A stretch of 64,000 nucleotides of DNA from Cupriavidus basilensis (GCF_000832305.1 NZ_CP010537.1:2914001-2978000), one strand, 5' to 3'; counted from the first letter of the stretch, positions 36,301 to 44,603 are shown. Translations and numbers: made by a program. Notes: generated by a model from the sequence alone, not told the origin.

Positions 36301-39300
36301 CACTCTGGGCCACTGGAACGGCGTTGAGCGGGCTGTCATTGACGGAATCCACGCTGACAAGCTTGGTGGCAGCGGCACTGTCGGCCGTGCCATCGTTGAG
36401 CGTGAAGCTGATGGTGCGGCTGCTGGTATTCGGCAGGTCCGACGTATTCGTATACGTGACGGATCGCAGCGCCGCCTGCCACTGGGCCGTCGTGGCGGTC
36501 GCACCTGCCGAGGTCAGCGTCATCACCCCGGTCCCGATGCTGTAACTTGCCGAGATATTGCCCATGGTGGCGCCGTCGTTGGTAAACGCCAGCACGTCCT
36601 CGGCGCCGTGGAAATTGCCGGTGATCGACACGGTGGCGCTGGCGAGCGTGGTGTTGTCCAGGTCGCTGACCGTCAATCCGCTGTCGATGACAACCGGCGT
36701 GCTGACGACGTTGTTGCCCTCGGTGAACGCGGTGGTGCCACCGCTAGCCGTTGCAATGGGCGTGTCATCGACCGCGGCAACGCTGACCGTCTTGGTGACC
36801 GTATTGCTATCGGCCGTGCCGTCGTTGACGGTAAAGCTGATGGTGCGGTTGCTGGTGTTCGGCGTGTCCGAGCTATCGGTGTAGGTGACCGAGCGCAGCG
36901 CCGCTTGCCACTGCGCCGTCGTGGCGCTCGCGCCGGCCGAGGTCAGGGTCATCACCCCGGTCGCGCTGTTGTAGCTCGCCGAGATGTTACCCATCGTGGC
37001 CGGGTTGTTGGTGAAGGCCAGCACGTCTTCACCGCCGTGGAAGTTGCCGGTGATGGCAACGGTGGCGCTGGCGAGCGTGGTGTTGTCCGCATCACTGACC
37101 GTGAAGCCGCCATCAATGGCAACCGGCGTGCTGGTGACGTTGTTGCCTTCGGTGAACGCGGTGGTGCCGCCGCTGGCCGTTGCAATGGGCGTGTCGTCGA
37201 CCGCGGTCACGCTGACCGTCTTGGTGGTCGTATTGCTGTCAACCGCGCCGTCATTGACGGTGAAACTGATGGTGCGGCTGCTGGTGTTCGGCGTGTCCGA
37301 GGCATCGGTGTACGTGACCGAGCGCAGCGCTGCTTGCCACTGCGCCGTCGTGGCGGTCGCGCCGGACGAGGTCAGCGTCATCACCCCGGTCGCGCTGTTG
37401 TAGCTCGCCGTGATATTGCCGTAGGTACTCGCGCTGGTATTGATAAACGCCAGTACATCTTCGCCGCTGTGGAAGTTGCCGGTAATCGCCACCCTGCCGC
37501 TGGCGAGCGTGGTGTTGTCCGCATCGCTCAGCGTGATGCCGCTATCGATGACAACCGGCGTGCTGGCAACGTTGTTGCCTTCGGTAAACGCGGTGGTGCC
37601 GCCGGAACCGGTGGCAACGGGCGAGTCATCGACGGCCGCGACGGTAACGACCTTGGTCGCCGTATTGCCATTGGCCGTGCCGTCATTGACGGTAAAGCTG
37701 ATGGTGCGGTTGCTGGTGTTCGGCAGGTCCGACGTATCCGTGTACGTGACGGATCGCAGCGCCGCTTGCCACTGCGCCGTCGTGGCGCTCGCGCCGGACG
37801 AGGTCAGCGTCATCACCCCGGTCGCGCTGTTGTAGCTTGCCGAGATATTGCCCATGGTGGCGCCGTCGTTGGTAAACGCCAGCACATCCTCGGCGCTGTG
37901 GAAATTGCCGGTAACGGCAACGGTGGCGCTGGCGAGCGTGGTGTTGTCCAGGTCGCTGACCGTGAAGCCGCCATCGATGGCAACCGGCGTGCTCGCGACG
38001 TTGTTGCCCTCGGTGAACGCGGTGGTGCCACCGCTGGTGGTAGCCACCGGCGTGTCATCGACCGCCGTCACGCTGACCGTCTTGGTGACCGTATTGCTAT
38101 CGACCGTGCCGTCATTGACGGTGAAGCTGATGGTGCGGTTGCTGGTGTCCGGCGTGTCCGAGCTATCGGTATAGGTGACCGAGCGCAGCGCCGCTTGCCA
38201 CTGCGCCGTCGTGGCGATCGCGCCGGCCGAGGTCAGGGTCATCACCCCGGTCGCGCTGTCGTAGCTCGCCGCGATATTGCCCATGGTGGCGGGGTTGTTG
38301 GTGAAGGCCAGCATGTCTTCACCGCCGTGGAAGTTGCCGGTAATGGCAACTGTGGCGCGGGCCAGCGTGGTGTTGTCCGCATCGCTGACCGTGAAGCCGC
38401 CATCGATGGCAACCGGCGTGCTGGTGACGTTGTTGCCTTCGGTGAACGCGGTGGTGCCGCCGCTGGCCGTTGCAATGGGCGAGTCGTCGACCGCGGCAAC
38501 GCTGACCGTCTTGGCCGCGGCATTGCTATCGGACGTGCCGTCATTGACGGTAAAGGTGATGGTGCGGCTGCTGGTGTTCGGCGTGTCCGAGCTATCGGTG
38601 TACGTGACCGAGCGCAGCGCTGCCTGCCACTGCGCCGTGGTGGCGGTCGCGCCGGCCGAGGTCAGCGTCATCACCCCGGTCGCGCCGTTGTAGCTCGCCG
38701 AGATATTGCCCATGGTGGCGGGGTTGCTGGTAAAGGCCAGCACGTCTTCGCCGCTGTGGAAATTGCCGGTAATCGCCACCTTGCCGCTGGCGAACGTGGT
38801 GTTGTCCGCATCGCTGAACGTGACGCCGCCATCGACCACCACCGGCGTGCTGGCAACGTTGTTGCCTTCGGTGAACGCGGTCGTGCCGCCGCTCGTGGTG
38901 GCAACGGGGGCGGCGTTCGGGACGTAGGTCTTGTCGAGGACACCGCCGGTGTCGTTGTAGATCTTGTCCGTGGCTGTGGGGCTGATACCGGTAGCCCCTC
39001 CGCCGAGTGCCGGGCCGCCGGCCCCGCTTGCGCCTGCGTTGCCGGCTATCGCCGCATAGGCCGAAGCCGTGATATGCACAGTGCCCTGGTTCCATATGGC
39101 ACCCACGCCCAGGCCACCGGCACCGCCGTTTGAGGCGCTCCCGCCCGAGCCCCCACCACCACCGCCGCCCCCGCCTGCGCCCAGGTTGTTGCTGATGATC
39201 GAGTTGCCAACCACATTGAGGGTTGCGCCAGTCGCGTTGAAGATGCCGCCTGCCGCGCTGCCACCGCCGCCGCCGGTGGCATCCCAGCCGCTGCCGCCGC

Positions 39301-40855
39301 CGCCGCCGCCGATCCAGATGGAGCCGTTGGTGGCAGTCCCCCCCCTGCCGCCGTTCGAATAGCCTGCAGTGCCGGTGCCCCCCGCACCGCCAGTGGTAGC
39401 GCCGCCACGGCCTCCCATGTAGGCCGGGTCGTAACCGCCGCCGTTGCCGCCAACGCCGGTATGGCCTGACGTACCGGCATAGACACCTGTTCCTAAGCCA
39501 GCCGCGCCCCCCGCTCCACCGCCAACGCCGGACATGCCACCGCCGCCGCCGCCGCCGCCGCCAACAGCGCCGCCAGCATAGGGGGCGTGCACACCACCGC
39601 CACCGCCGCCACCGGAAGCCGCGTTGGCCGTGACGGTGACATCCGTCAGCGTCAGCGTCCCGGCGTTGTAGATACCGCCGCCCTGCGCGGCGGTTGCAGT
39701 CACCCCGCCGGCCCCGCCCGCCCCAGAAACCAGGCCATGCTCGATGACCAGCCCCTCCAGCCCGACGGTCGAGCCCGAGGTGATTTCCAGCACACGGCCG
39801 TTGTATTGCCCATCGAGCGTGACGTCGGCGACGCCGTCGTGATTGATGTCGCCATCAATGGTGAGGTTCTTGCTGATCACCAGCAGCGAACTGGGCGACG
39901 TGAGGGTCGACAGGTTGATCGTCATGCCGGTGCTGAAGGTGATGGTGTCACCTGCCTGCGCCGAATTGATCGCGTTGCGCAACGTACCGGTACCGCTATC
40001 TCCGGTGCTCGTCACGGTGATCAGCGCCAGCTCGTGCGCATAGGCGGATTCCGCGCTGGCCGAGAGCACCGAGGTGGCTTCGATCTGGCCGGTGGTGATT
40101 TCCAGGTTCCAGTCGCTGCCCGCGCCGGTGCGGTTGTCCGAGGCAGCAATATCGCGGCCCGTCAGCGCCGCCAGCGAGTCGACGAACGACAGGCCGGCCG
40201 CGCCTTGCGCGGTGCTGCAGGCATAGATCAGGATGTCGCCACCGCTCTGGATGCCGCTGCCGATCCTGGCCAGGCTGCTGGCGTAATTGCCAACGTTGTC
40301 GCCGGACAGATAGGTATTGCCAAGCCACAGGTCGCCGGCCTCGCCGTGCGCAATGATCTGGACGGACTTGGCGCCGGGGTGGGCCGACAGGTAATCGGCC
40401 ATCTGGGCCAGGCCGTCCGCGTTGCGGTTCAGGTAGACGATATCCGTGCCGGGCGCGACACCGGCCAGCAGGCTCGCGCTGTCTTCCACCCGGCTATCCA
40501 CGAACAGCACGTTGTGGCCGGATGGCGCCGGGGCCGGCGATACCGGCGCGGCGGCTTCGGCCGGCGCGGGAGCATGGCCGGCGGCGTCCGCCGGCTGGGC
40601 AGTGGCTGGCGCTGCGGCCGGTGCCACATGGCTATCCGTGAGGTGGCTATCCGCTGCGTGGCTGTCCGCCGGCGCGCCATGGCTATCGGCTGCCGGGTGC
40701 GGCGCCGCGGCTGCCGTCGCGACCGCGGCCCCGTCAAACATGATGCGGGGCTCCAGCGCCATGATCAGCGACGAGGAGAGCGGGCTGGACCGCTTTGCGG
40801 GCCGGGCCGGGATTGCAACCGCGCCCTCTACCTTCTGCTTCCGGGTCCACCACAT
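33356..40855 (-). CDS. Giant LEPR-motif / DUF4347 repeat adhesin (export substrate)
   Basis: About 2,499 residues from ATG 40853-40855, chosen because GAGGAG lies just upstream; an ATG six codons earlier is possible (numbering below uses that longer form). There is no Sec signal. The leader carries LEPRIMFDGA (40-49), as in other LEPR-type giant proteins. Then: DSH repeats (63-82); a DUF4347 domain (about 119-262) with HG (His176) and YACSTA (Cys219); a beta-helix segment opening GTLRNAINSAQAGDTITF; a very Gly-rich part (about 400-640); six 143-residue repeats (656-1512); about six Ig-like units (to about 2180); a Pro-rich linker; a putative-Ig domain (LPPWLKFDPVTGTLAGKPP); and an Ala/Gln/Pro tail. 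No RTX GGxGxD repeats are present. Likely surface or released adhesin. Confidence 0.88.
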   Translation of the reverse strand: MWWTRKQKVEGAVAIPARPAKRSSPLSSSLIMALEPRIMFDGAAVATAAAAPHPAADSHGAPADSHAADSHLTDSHVAPAAAPATAQPADAAGHAPAPAEAAAPVSPAPAPSGHNVLFVDSRVEDSASLLAGVAPGTDIVYLNRNADGLAQMADYLSAHPGAKSVQIIAHGEAGDLWLGNTYLSGDNVGNYASSLARIGSGIQSGGDILIYACSTAQGAAGLSFVDSLAALTGRDIAASDNRTGAGSDWNLEITTGQIEATSVLSASAESAYAHELALITVTSTGDSGTGTLRNAINSAQAGDTITFSTGMTINLSTLTSPSSLLVISKNLTIDGDINHDGVADVTLDGQYNGRVLEITSGSTVGLEGLVIEHGLVSGAGGAGGVTATAAQGGGIYNAGTLTLTDVTVTANAASGGGGGGGVHAPYAGGAVGGGGGGGGGMSGVGGGAGGAAGLGTGVYAGTSGHTGVGGNGGGYDPAYMGGRGGATTGGAGGTGTAGYSNGGRGGTATNGSIWIGGGGGGSGWDATGGGGGSAAGGIFNATGATLNVVGNSIISNNLGAGGGGGGGGGSGGSASNGGAGGLGVGAIWNQGTVHITASAYAAIAGNAGASGAGGPALGGGATGISPTATDKIYNDTGGVLDKTYVPNAAPVATTSGGTTAFTEGNNVASTPVVVDGGVTFSDADNTTFASGKVAITGNFHSGEDVLAFTSNPATMGNISASYNGATGVMTLTSAGATATTAQWQAALRSVTYTDSSDTPNTSSRTITFTVNDGTSDSNAAAKTVSVAAVDDSPIATASGGTTAFTEGNNVTSTPVAIDGGFTVSDADNTTLARATVAITGNFHGGEDMLAFTNNPATMGNIAASYDSATGVMTLTSAGAIATTAQWQAALRSVTYTDSSDTPDTSNRTISFTVNDGTVDSNTVTKTVSVTAVDDTPVATTSGGTTAFTEGNNVASTPVAIDGGFTVSDLDNTTLASATVAVTGNFHSAEDVLAFTNDGATMGNISASYNSATGVMTLTSSGASATTAQWQAALRSVTYTDTSDLPNTSNRTISFTVNDGTANGNTATKVVTVAAVDDSPVATGSGGTTAFTEGNNVASTPVVIDSGITLSDADNTTLASGRVAITGNFHSGEDVLAFINTSASTYGNITASYNSATGVMTLTSSGATATTAQWQAALRSVTYTDASDTPNTSSRTISFTVNDGAVDSNTTTKTVSVTAVDDTPIATASGGTTAFTEGNNVTSTPVAIDGGFTVSDADNTTLASATVAITGNFHGGEDVLAFTNNPATMGNISASYNSATGVMTLTSAGASATTAQWQAALRSVTYTDSSDTPNTSNRTISFTVNDGTADSNTVTKTVSVAAVDDTPIATASGGTTAFTEGNNVVSTPVVIDSGLTVSDLDNTTLASATVSITGNFHGAEDVLAFTNDGATMGNISASYSIGTGVMTLTSAGATATTAQWQAALRSVTYTNTSDLPNTSSRTISFTLNDGTADSAAATKLVSVDSVNDSPLNAVPVAQSVDQNSALTFSVGNGSLISVSDADSAGGVEQVTLTATNGVITLSGTSSLTFLTGTGAGDATMTFTGTLANINAALNGLVYTPTPGYHGAGSIQITTNDLGLTGSGGAKTATDTIAITVNSINPVVTNVDALTANGTYKVGDTVSVVVTFDQAVTVDTTGGTPTLLLETGAVDRNATYVSGSGTNTLTFRYTVQAGDSSADLDVASSAALALNGGVITNASSDAAVLTLPAVGGAHSMGGQHDIVVDGIAPTVATVSVPANGTYIAGQNLDFTVNYSEAVVVDTTGGTPRIAVTLDTGGTVYASYVSGSGTSALTFRLTVASGQLDSNGVAVGSALDLHGGTVRDVAGNDAVTALNSVASTTGVLVDAVAPSAVAVIATDPTPSAGSAVHFTVTFSENVTGVDVSDFVLSGTGTAAGQIASVTQVDGHTYSVVVNNVTGDGQLGLDLKASGTGIADVAGNAIAGGLAGQRYVVDHTAPVVLGVSAPAGGDYNAGKVLDFTVSLSENTVIDATRGTPRLALDVGGQTVYADYVSGSGTTALTFRYIVAAGQNDTDGITVTALQANGGTMRDSAGNAIDVSLHGVADTRAVTVDTTPPTAVGIARVDASPTSGRAVSYTVTFAEGVTGVDAADFALTRTGSATGTISSVTQVDARTYTVLVTGLGGSGQIGLTLNASGTGIADRAGNTLVAGASGDPYEVRSTVHLTTQPAPAPVPVPGPAPLAPVPSAPLITLTALDSAPGIDAPTLNPAGNGTGFSADAVGRNPFNADPLSAGSLSYALQAPEGRMNLVDFGGAGSVGLQAMPEIGSFSAQAGEAVSIALPASLFRTSDREATVTVEVRLANGRPLPPWLKFDPVTGTLAGKPPQGMNQQFQIEVTARDSKGNRASSHLDLNVKAPAGSRAGLEHADTLAQGDASHADPLASLLQAATAQPAGKPALAVQFDQFGRPAQQAANAALLRHLQMSRQPQAPAQAQAPAQAQPEQA
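33371..33406 (-). repeat. 18-bp (2 x 9) direct repeat at the adhesin 3' end
   Basis: Two exact copies of an 18-bp unit encode the QAPAQA-QAPAQA tail that ends the adhesin. Confidence 0.85.
36330..38910 (-). repeat. Six tandem ~429-bp repeats in the adhesin gene
   Basis: Six units of 429 bp (one of 432 bp) encode near-identical 143-residue modules, each with SGGTTAFTEGNNV, then DNTTLASATVAITGNFH, EDVLAFTN, GNISASYNSATGVMTLTS, TTAQWQAALRSVTYTD and SFTVNDGT. Differences are scattered single substitutions, so the array was amplified or homogenised recently and is prone to recombination. Confidence 0.92.
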
Positions 40856-40996
40856 ATCGCTCTCCTCGCGCATCCGCGCCGGGCACGGCTCAGGAGGCGC
40901 GCGGCGGGCTGCAATTTTCTGGTCAGTATTCTGAAATCGGCCAGCGAGTGCCAGCCCTTGTTCGTCGAACTAAACGCGCCAATCGATTCAATCGCG

Positions 40997-41836
40997 CTAA
41001 TCGAGCTTTGCGCGGATGACATTGGCCGCGCTTTTGCTGCCGTCCTCCCAGAACGACAACGCCGCGTACTTCTCGAACAGGTCCGGCGGCAGGATGCTGC
41101 GCCGTGCTTGCTTTGCCACCTTGGATTTCACCTGATGCAGGCCGGACACGCCCAGCGCCTGATCGAACTCCGGCGCGTCGTACTGCACGTTGTTGAAATC
41201 GTGCGCAAACCACGGCTCGCCGATAAAGTCATAAACCAGGCGCATTACCTTGTCGGGCGCCTGACTGAGCAGATCGTAGTCGACCAGCAGCAGGGAACCG
41301 GCGTTCTCGCCGTAGTAGGCTTCCTTGAGCGCGGCCCACGCAAAGCCAACCAGGCGATTGCGCTGCGCCAGGGTATCGACCCGGCTATAGACGGTGCTGC
41401 GTTCGGCGTCATCGGAAAACAGCTTGGTGTTTTCATACGGATTGGCGCGATACAAACGCTCAAGGCTGTCCATGACCCAGGCGACATTGCGCACGCAGGC
41501 AATCACCTTGGCATTGGGGAACAGATCCTGCAGCGCGGGCAGGCGTGCGCACCAGTTGCGATTGGTGTCGAACACCACGCCCTTGCCGGCCTTGTCCGCG
41601 TAATAGCTATCGAACAGGCCACGCAGCAGCCGGCGGCGCTGGTCCTGGGCGATCACCGGCCCGAATTCGCTGCCGGCGCTGCATTGCGCCAGCACGGCAT
41701 TGAACAGCGTCCCCACCGGACTCGTCATCCCCGCGTGGAACCGGGGATTCTGCAGCAGTAGCGCGGACAGCAAGGTTGACCCTGAGCGGGGTAGACCTGA
41801 GATGAAGTGGAACTGGTTGGAAGACACCCGATTCAC
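40997..41836 (-). CDS. PAPS-dependent sulfotransferase
   Basis: 279 residues. The 5'-phosphosulfate loop is FISGLPRSGSTLLSALL (residues 11-27) and the 3'-phosphate motif is VIACVRNVAWVMDSLERLYR (Arg116, Ser124); both are intact. Other segments (GLFDSYYADKAGKGVVFDTN, LLLVDYDLLSQAPDKVMRLV) fit bacterial protein/small-molecule sulfotransferases of the TPST-like type. GTG start, no clear Shine-Dalgarno. It leads the operon just before the giant adhesin and is matched by an APS kinase at the end, so PAPS-driven sulfation of the adhesin (perhaps on Tyr) or of a glycan is the natural hypothesis. Three degenerate 9-bp units straddle its stop codon. Confidence 0.88.
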   Translation of the reverse strand: MNRVSSNQFHFISGLPRSGSTLLSALLLQNPRFHAGMTSPVGTLFNAVLAQCSAGSEFGPVIAQDQRRRLLRGLFDSYYADKAGKGVVFDTNRNWCARLPALQDLFPNAKVIACVRNVAWVMDSLERLYRANPYENTKLFSDDAERSTVYSRVDTLAQRNRLVGFAWAALKEAYYGENAGSLLLVDYDLLSQAPDKVMRLVYDFIGEPWFAHDFNNVQYDAPEFDQALGVSGLHQVKSKVAKQARRSILPPDLFEKYAALSFWEDGSKSAANVIRAKLD

Positions 41837-42422
41837 CGCTGTTTTTATCTTTTAAGCCGGTAGTCTATGCGATGGACATGGCGCTCGTACATATGACAGA
41901 CGGGCAAGCTCGGGGCCGCCGCAAGGATTTTCAGCGGACTTGCATTGCAGGATATTGGCGTGCGGCAAGGCGCTTTCCCGCAAATCGCGCACCCGCGCGG
42001 GTTGGTGAATTGATACCCCTACAACGAGGGGATCGTATGCAATCTCCATAGCTGCGCTCAGGTATTCCCAGGCACCGGCCGAAGTGTTGACGGCAAACAA
42101 CGCCCGGCAGCGCCGTGGCCGACAAATACCTGAAACGAGGTACTTCACCGCCTTCCGGGGAAGGCTGCCCGGATTTTCAGGAAGACGTAACCGGTTTGCG
42201 AACGTACCGCCTCGCGCCGCTTGTTGACATGAGGGTTCAAGATTCAGCAGGAGGGGAAAAGGCGTGCAATTCGGACGCTCGCCGCCGACCGGCCGGCCGG
42301 TCACAAGCTGTCAGACTTGTGGTACTGCAGCATCCCTATTTGCGCACGTCCCAATACCCCAGCGGTCGTGCGGCTTGGCCGACATCCTTCATTTTCTGAA
42401 GAATTGATGCGCCAGTTTGACT
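41837..42422. other. Intergenic region upstream of the export operon (about 590 bp)
   Basis: This must hold the operon promoter and a long leader. A GTG-initiated 150-codon minus-strand frame (41852-42304) crosses it but has no family signature or ribosome site and is not called. A small hairpin (cccctcgttgtagggg on the minus strand) lies near 42015-42030. No known riboswitch class recognised. Confidence 0.4.
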
Positions 42423-42518
42423 CTACTGCAGATACGACAGGACCGCATTGAGCGCCGCGATATCACTAGCAGTTGCATTTTCACCTGTTACTTTAAAATC
42501 TTCTGCGACGAATGTCAT
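42423..42518 (-). pseudogene. Truncated toxin-like gene, copy A (N-terminal 31 codons)
   Basis: ATG 42516-42518 encodes MTFVAEDFKVTGENATASDI followed by AALNAVLSYLQ and a stop. It aligns with the start of the longer broken gene at 45085-45425 (AADLTVTSASQSDIAAVNAA, LRYPQ), so it is either a truncated copy or a short peptide. It lies 35 bp downstream of exported protein A on the same strand, mirroring the order at copy B. Confidence 0.5.
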
Positions 42519-42553
42519 GGAGATTATTAATAATAAAAATAGAGAGGATGATT

Positions 42554-43114
42554 TTATTTGCCTCGAAATCTACCAATGAAATATTCACATTTTCTAACCG
42601 GATCTAGTTTTGCGGCAAATCGATATAAATCTTCCAGTAGAGATTTTTTGGCCGCAATCTTGCGTCCATCTGCAAGGCCAAGTAGCTTCGGATAATTCTC
42701 ATATGCCCTACCAAATTTGATGGCGATTTTCTTGTCGTTGCTCGTATGCAGATAAATTGCCTCGCGATATTCGAAATTCTGCAAAGAAAAATTTTCACCC
42801 TGTAAATCAGAATCATCAATAGTCTTAATTAGATCGGCAATCAATTTGGGATCACCTGTTTTGTATTCGCAGCCAACTTGTTTTAGGCGATTTTCATCTA
42901 ATTTAGTAAGATAGTATCTATCGGGGAGGGCAATGTATAATGTAATTTCCAGCGCCGTCTGCATGCTGGAATGCAAATTTTCTTTTGCCCAATATTCTTT
43001 CTCGATTTGGTTGATTACTTCCGAATCCGGAATGGCGGGCGCAGGCTGGCAAAAAACCAACTGACTTGCACCTGCGGCGCATGCCAGGACGAGAGATGAA
43101 ATTACTGCCTTCAT
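42554..43114 (-). CDS. Small exported protein A of a duplicated pair
   Basis: 186 residues from ATG 43112-43114 (GGAG 8 nt upstream). A Sec signal ends near SQLVFCQ. The body is homologous to the protein at 45468-46010. Shared: LKQVGCEYKTGD / LRQIGCRYETDD, FEYREAIYLHT / FEPREAIYLQS, FAAKLDPVRKCEYF / WAAKLPPVEKCESF. Two Cys are conserved (one per motif end), suggesting a disulfide in the periplasm. AT-rich codon use unlike the rest of the window marks transfer. Next to toxin-like fragments, a periplasmic immunity protein is one reading; the family is not recognised. Confidence 0.7.
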   Translation of the reverse strand: MKAVISSLVLACAAGASQLVFCQPAPAIPDSEVINQIEKEYWAKENLHSSMQTALEITLYIALPDRYYLTKLDENRLKQVGCEYKTGDPKLIADLIKTIDDSDLQGENFSLQNFEYREAIYLHTSNDKKIAIKFGRAYENYPKLLGLADGRKIAAKKSLLEDLYRFAAKLDPVRKCEYFIGRFRGK

Positions 43115-43435
43115 ATTCTTGACTCCTTCCAAATTCTTAATCTTCGTCTTCCAAGAGTCTCGTGGCTGGAGGTGGCATTGATTTTTTTAATCCACCAATG
43201 CACGTCATTCGACATCGAGTCGAATATGATTCTTCTAAAACGTCATTTTCCTCCGGATCGGCCAGTGCATACAGAGACTATGAGAACACGCGTGAATAGT
43301 AAAAAGCTTCATATCTTCTCGCATCAAAGTCACGTTGTCGTACAAATCCGTCAAATTGCATATTTTTATTTCACAATAAAATTTAGACTCAACTTCAATT
43401 CGATTGAGGTGGTTAATTTATAATATTAATACAAT

Positions 43436-44200
43436 TCAAGGAATTGCCTTGATGTAAAATTTATCAACGCACGTCATGCCGTCGTCCTTACCAAAAGGCC
43501 CAAGGTAATGAAGATAGTGATGAATTCGCAAAACACTATTTCCCAATACAAGATAGTCAGCCATCGCGTCCGCTGTATGCGCCCACGATTTCTTGACATT
43601 ATATTTCCACCCGGAGTCCAGTAGCATCTTTGTTGCCTCTGCGGCAACTACACAATTCCCTGCCATCCAATTCCCGAATGTATCGATTGGCCATTCCATA
43701 TCAAGAGCAGTGAAAATGCCACCAGGCGCCAATGGATGGGTAACATCCCTATACCCGAGCTTATACTCGTACAAGGCGACATTAAAATACCATTCATCCC
43801 CTGCCAGGAGGCCGTAGTTAGTCGCTTCAGCATTATCGACAGCTTTTCGGAGTTTTATATCGAAAGCCTTCTCAAATTGCTCATGCTTTAAATAGCCGTG
43901 ATTAGCGCTAATCACATCAACTATTTTTCCCCAAAATTCCATCGGCCCAAAAGGAGGAGGCGGCCGAAATTTCGGAATATTGTCACTGTCCGTTCTCACT
44001 ACGGCCCCTCTCTCGTCGCTTATCGATAACGAGGAAGCTTCAATTGAAATTGGACTTGCTGCAATGCGAATCTGTGCGTCAACCGGATCGTTGTGAGCAA
44101 GAAGAAACGCGCAAAGAGGAAGAGACAATACCCGCAGCACGATAGAGTGCAGAGTCGGTGTGCCCCATTTACATGGGTTTCGTTCTGGCATTTTCTTCAT
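43436..44200 (-). CDS. Exported hypothetical protein, 254 residues
   Basis: Start placed at ATG 44198-44200 (MKKMPERNPCKWGTPTLHSI, hydrophobic SLPLCAFLLAHN, cleavage near DAQ), because a longer frame to 44440 runs back through a duplicated promoter-like repeat. The body has no recognised domain: IVDVISANHGYLKHEQFEKA, NYGLLAGDEWYFNVALYEYK, TFGNWMAGNCVVAAEATKML, SVLRIHHYLHYLGPFG. A Cys, several His and an Asn/Gly-rich loop could be catalytic but this is a guess. AT-rich; shares its upstream region with exported protein B, so both are expressed from copies of one promoter. Confidence 0.6.
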   Translation of the reverse strand: MKKMPERNPCKWGTPTLHSIVLRVLSLPLCAFLLAHNDPVDAQIRIAASPISIEASSLSISDERGAVVRTDSDNIPKFRPPPPFGPMEFWGKIVDVISANHGYLKHEQFEKAFDIKLRKAVDNAEATNYGLLAGDEWYFNVALYEYKLGYRDVTHPLAPGGIFTALDMEWPIDTFGNWMAGNCVVAAEATKMLLDSGWKYNVKKSWAHTADAMADYLVLGNSVLRIHHYLHYLGPFGKDDGMTCVDKFYIKAIP

Positions 44201-44424
44201 GTTCAACCAAGAATGTTGTGAGACGATGCTTAGGATCGCGGGCAGAAGACGAACAGGAGGCCCATTAACATTGATTTGGCCTCGATAGCTTTGACACGCG
44301 ATGCGACGAAAATATGTTTCGATCAGGAGGTAAGTGTCATCTTCGCCCTTGGATTCTGGAGACTGCAGGTTTCCGGATAATGTGAATATCAGAGGTGCGA
44401 CAATGATGCGGTTATGCGTTATGG

Positions 44425-44603
44425 GCATGATGATGCACACACGCGAAATGTGTCAAAGATTAAAAAATTACATACGGTTACGTACGCAACTTCAAATGAT
44501 TTTTCGTAAATACATTTCATGAGCGGCCTGGCAGTACCAACGCCAGGCGGCTGTGCCGACTTTGACGGCGGGTACGGCAAATGCGTGGCGGTCCAGAGTC
44601 GAA
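44425..44603. repeat. Duplicated promoter-like region, copy A
   Basis: Two blocks (44425-44489 and 44549-44603) match blocks at 46086-46149 and 46207-46262. Shared cores are aaatgtgtcaaagat, ttacat, gtacg, and gcgtggcggtccagagtcga. On the minus strand a TTGACA hexamer sits in the first block. Each copy lies upstream of an exported-protein gene on the minus strand. Confidence 0.75.

Noticed and set aside
36330..38910. CRISPR-like array
   Set aside because: Units are 429 bp with conserved coding sense throughout; no short repeat/unique spacer structure.
36044..39133. 1,029-codon plus-strand open frame across the adhesin repeats
   Set aside because: Composition (RAGRGQGHHPG repeats) is simply the antisense reading of the repeat array; no start context or family.
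41852..42304. 150-codon minus-strand gene upstream of the sulfotransferase
   Set aside because: GTG start without ribosome site, no domain, unusual composition; left as leader sequence.
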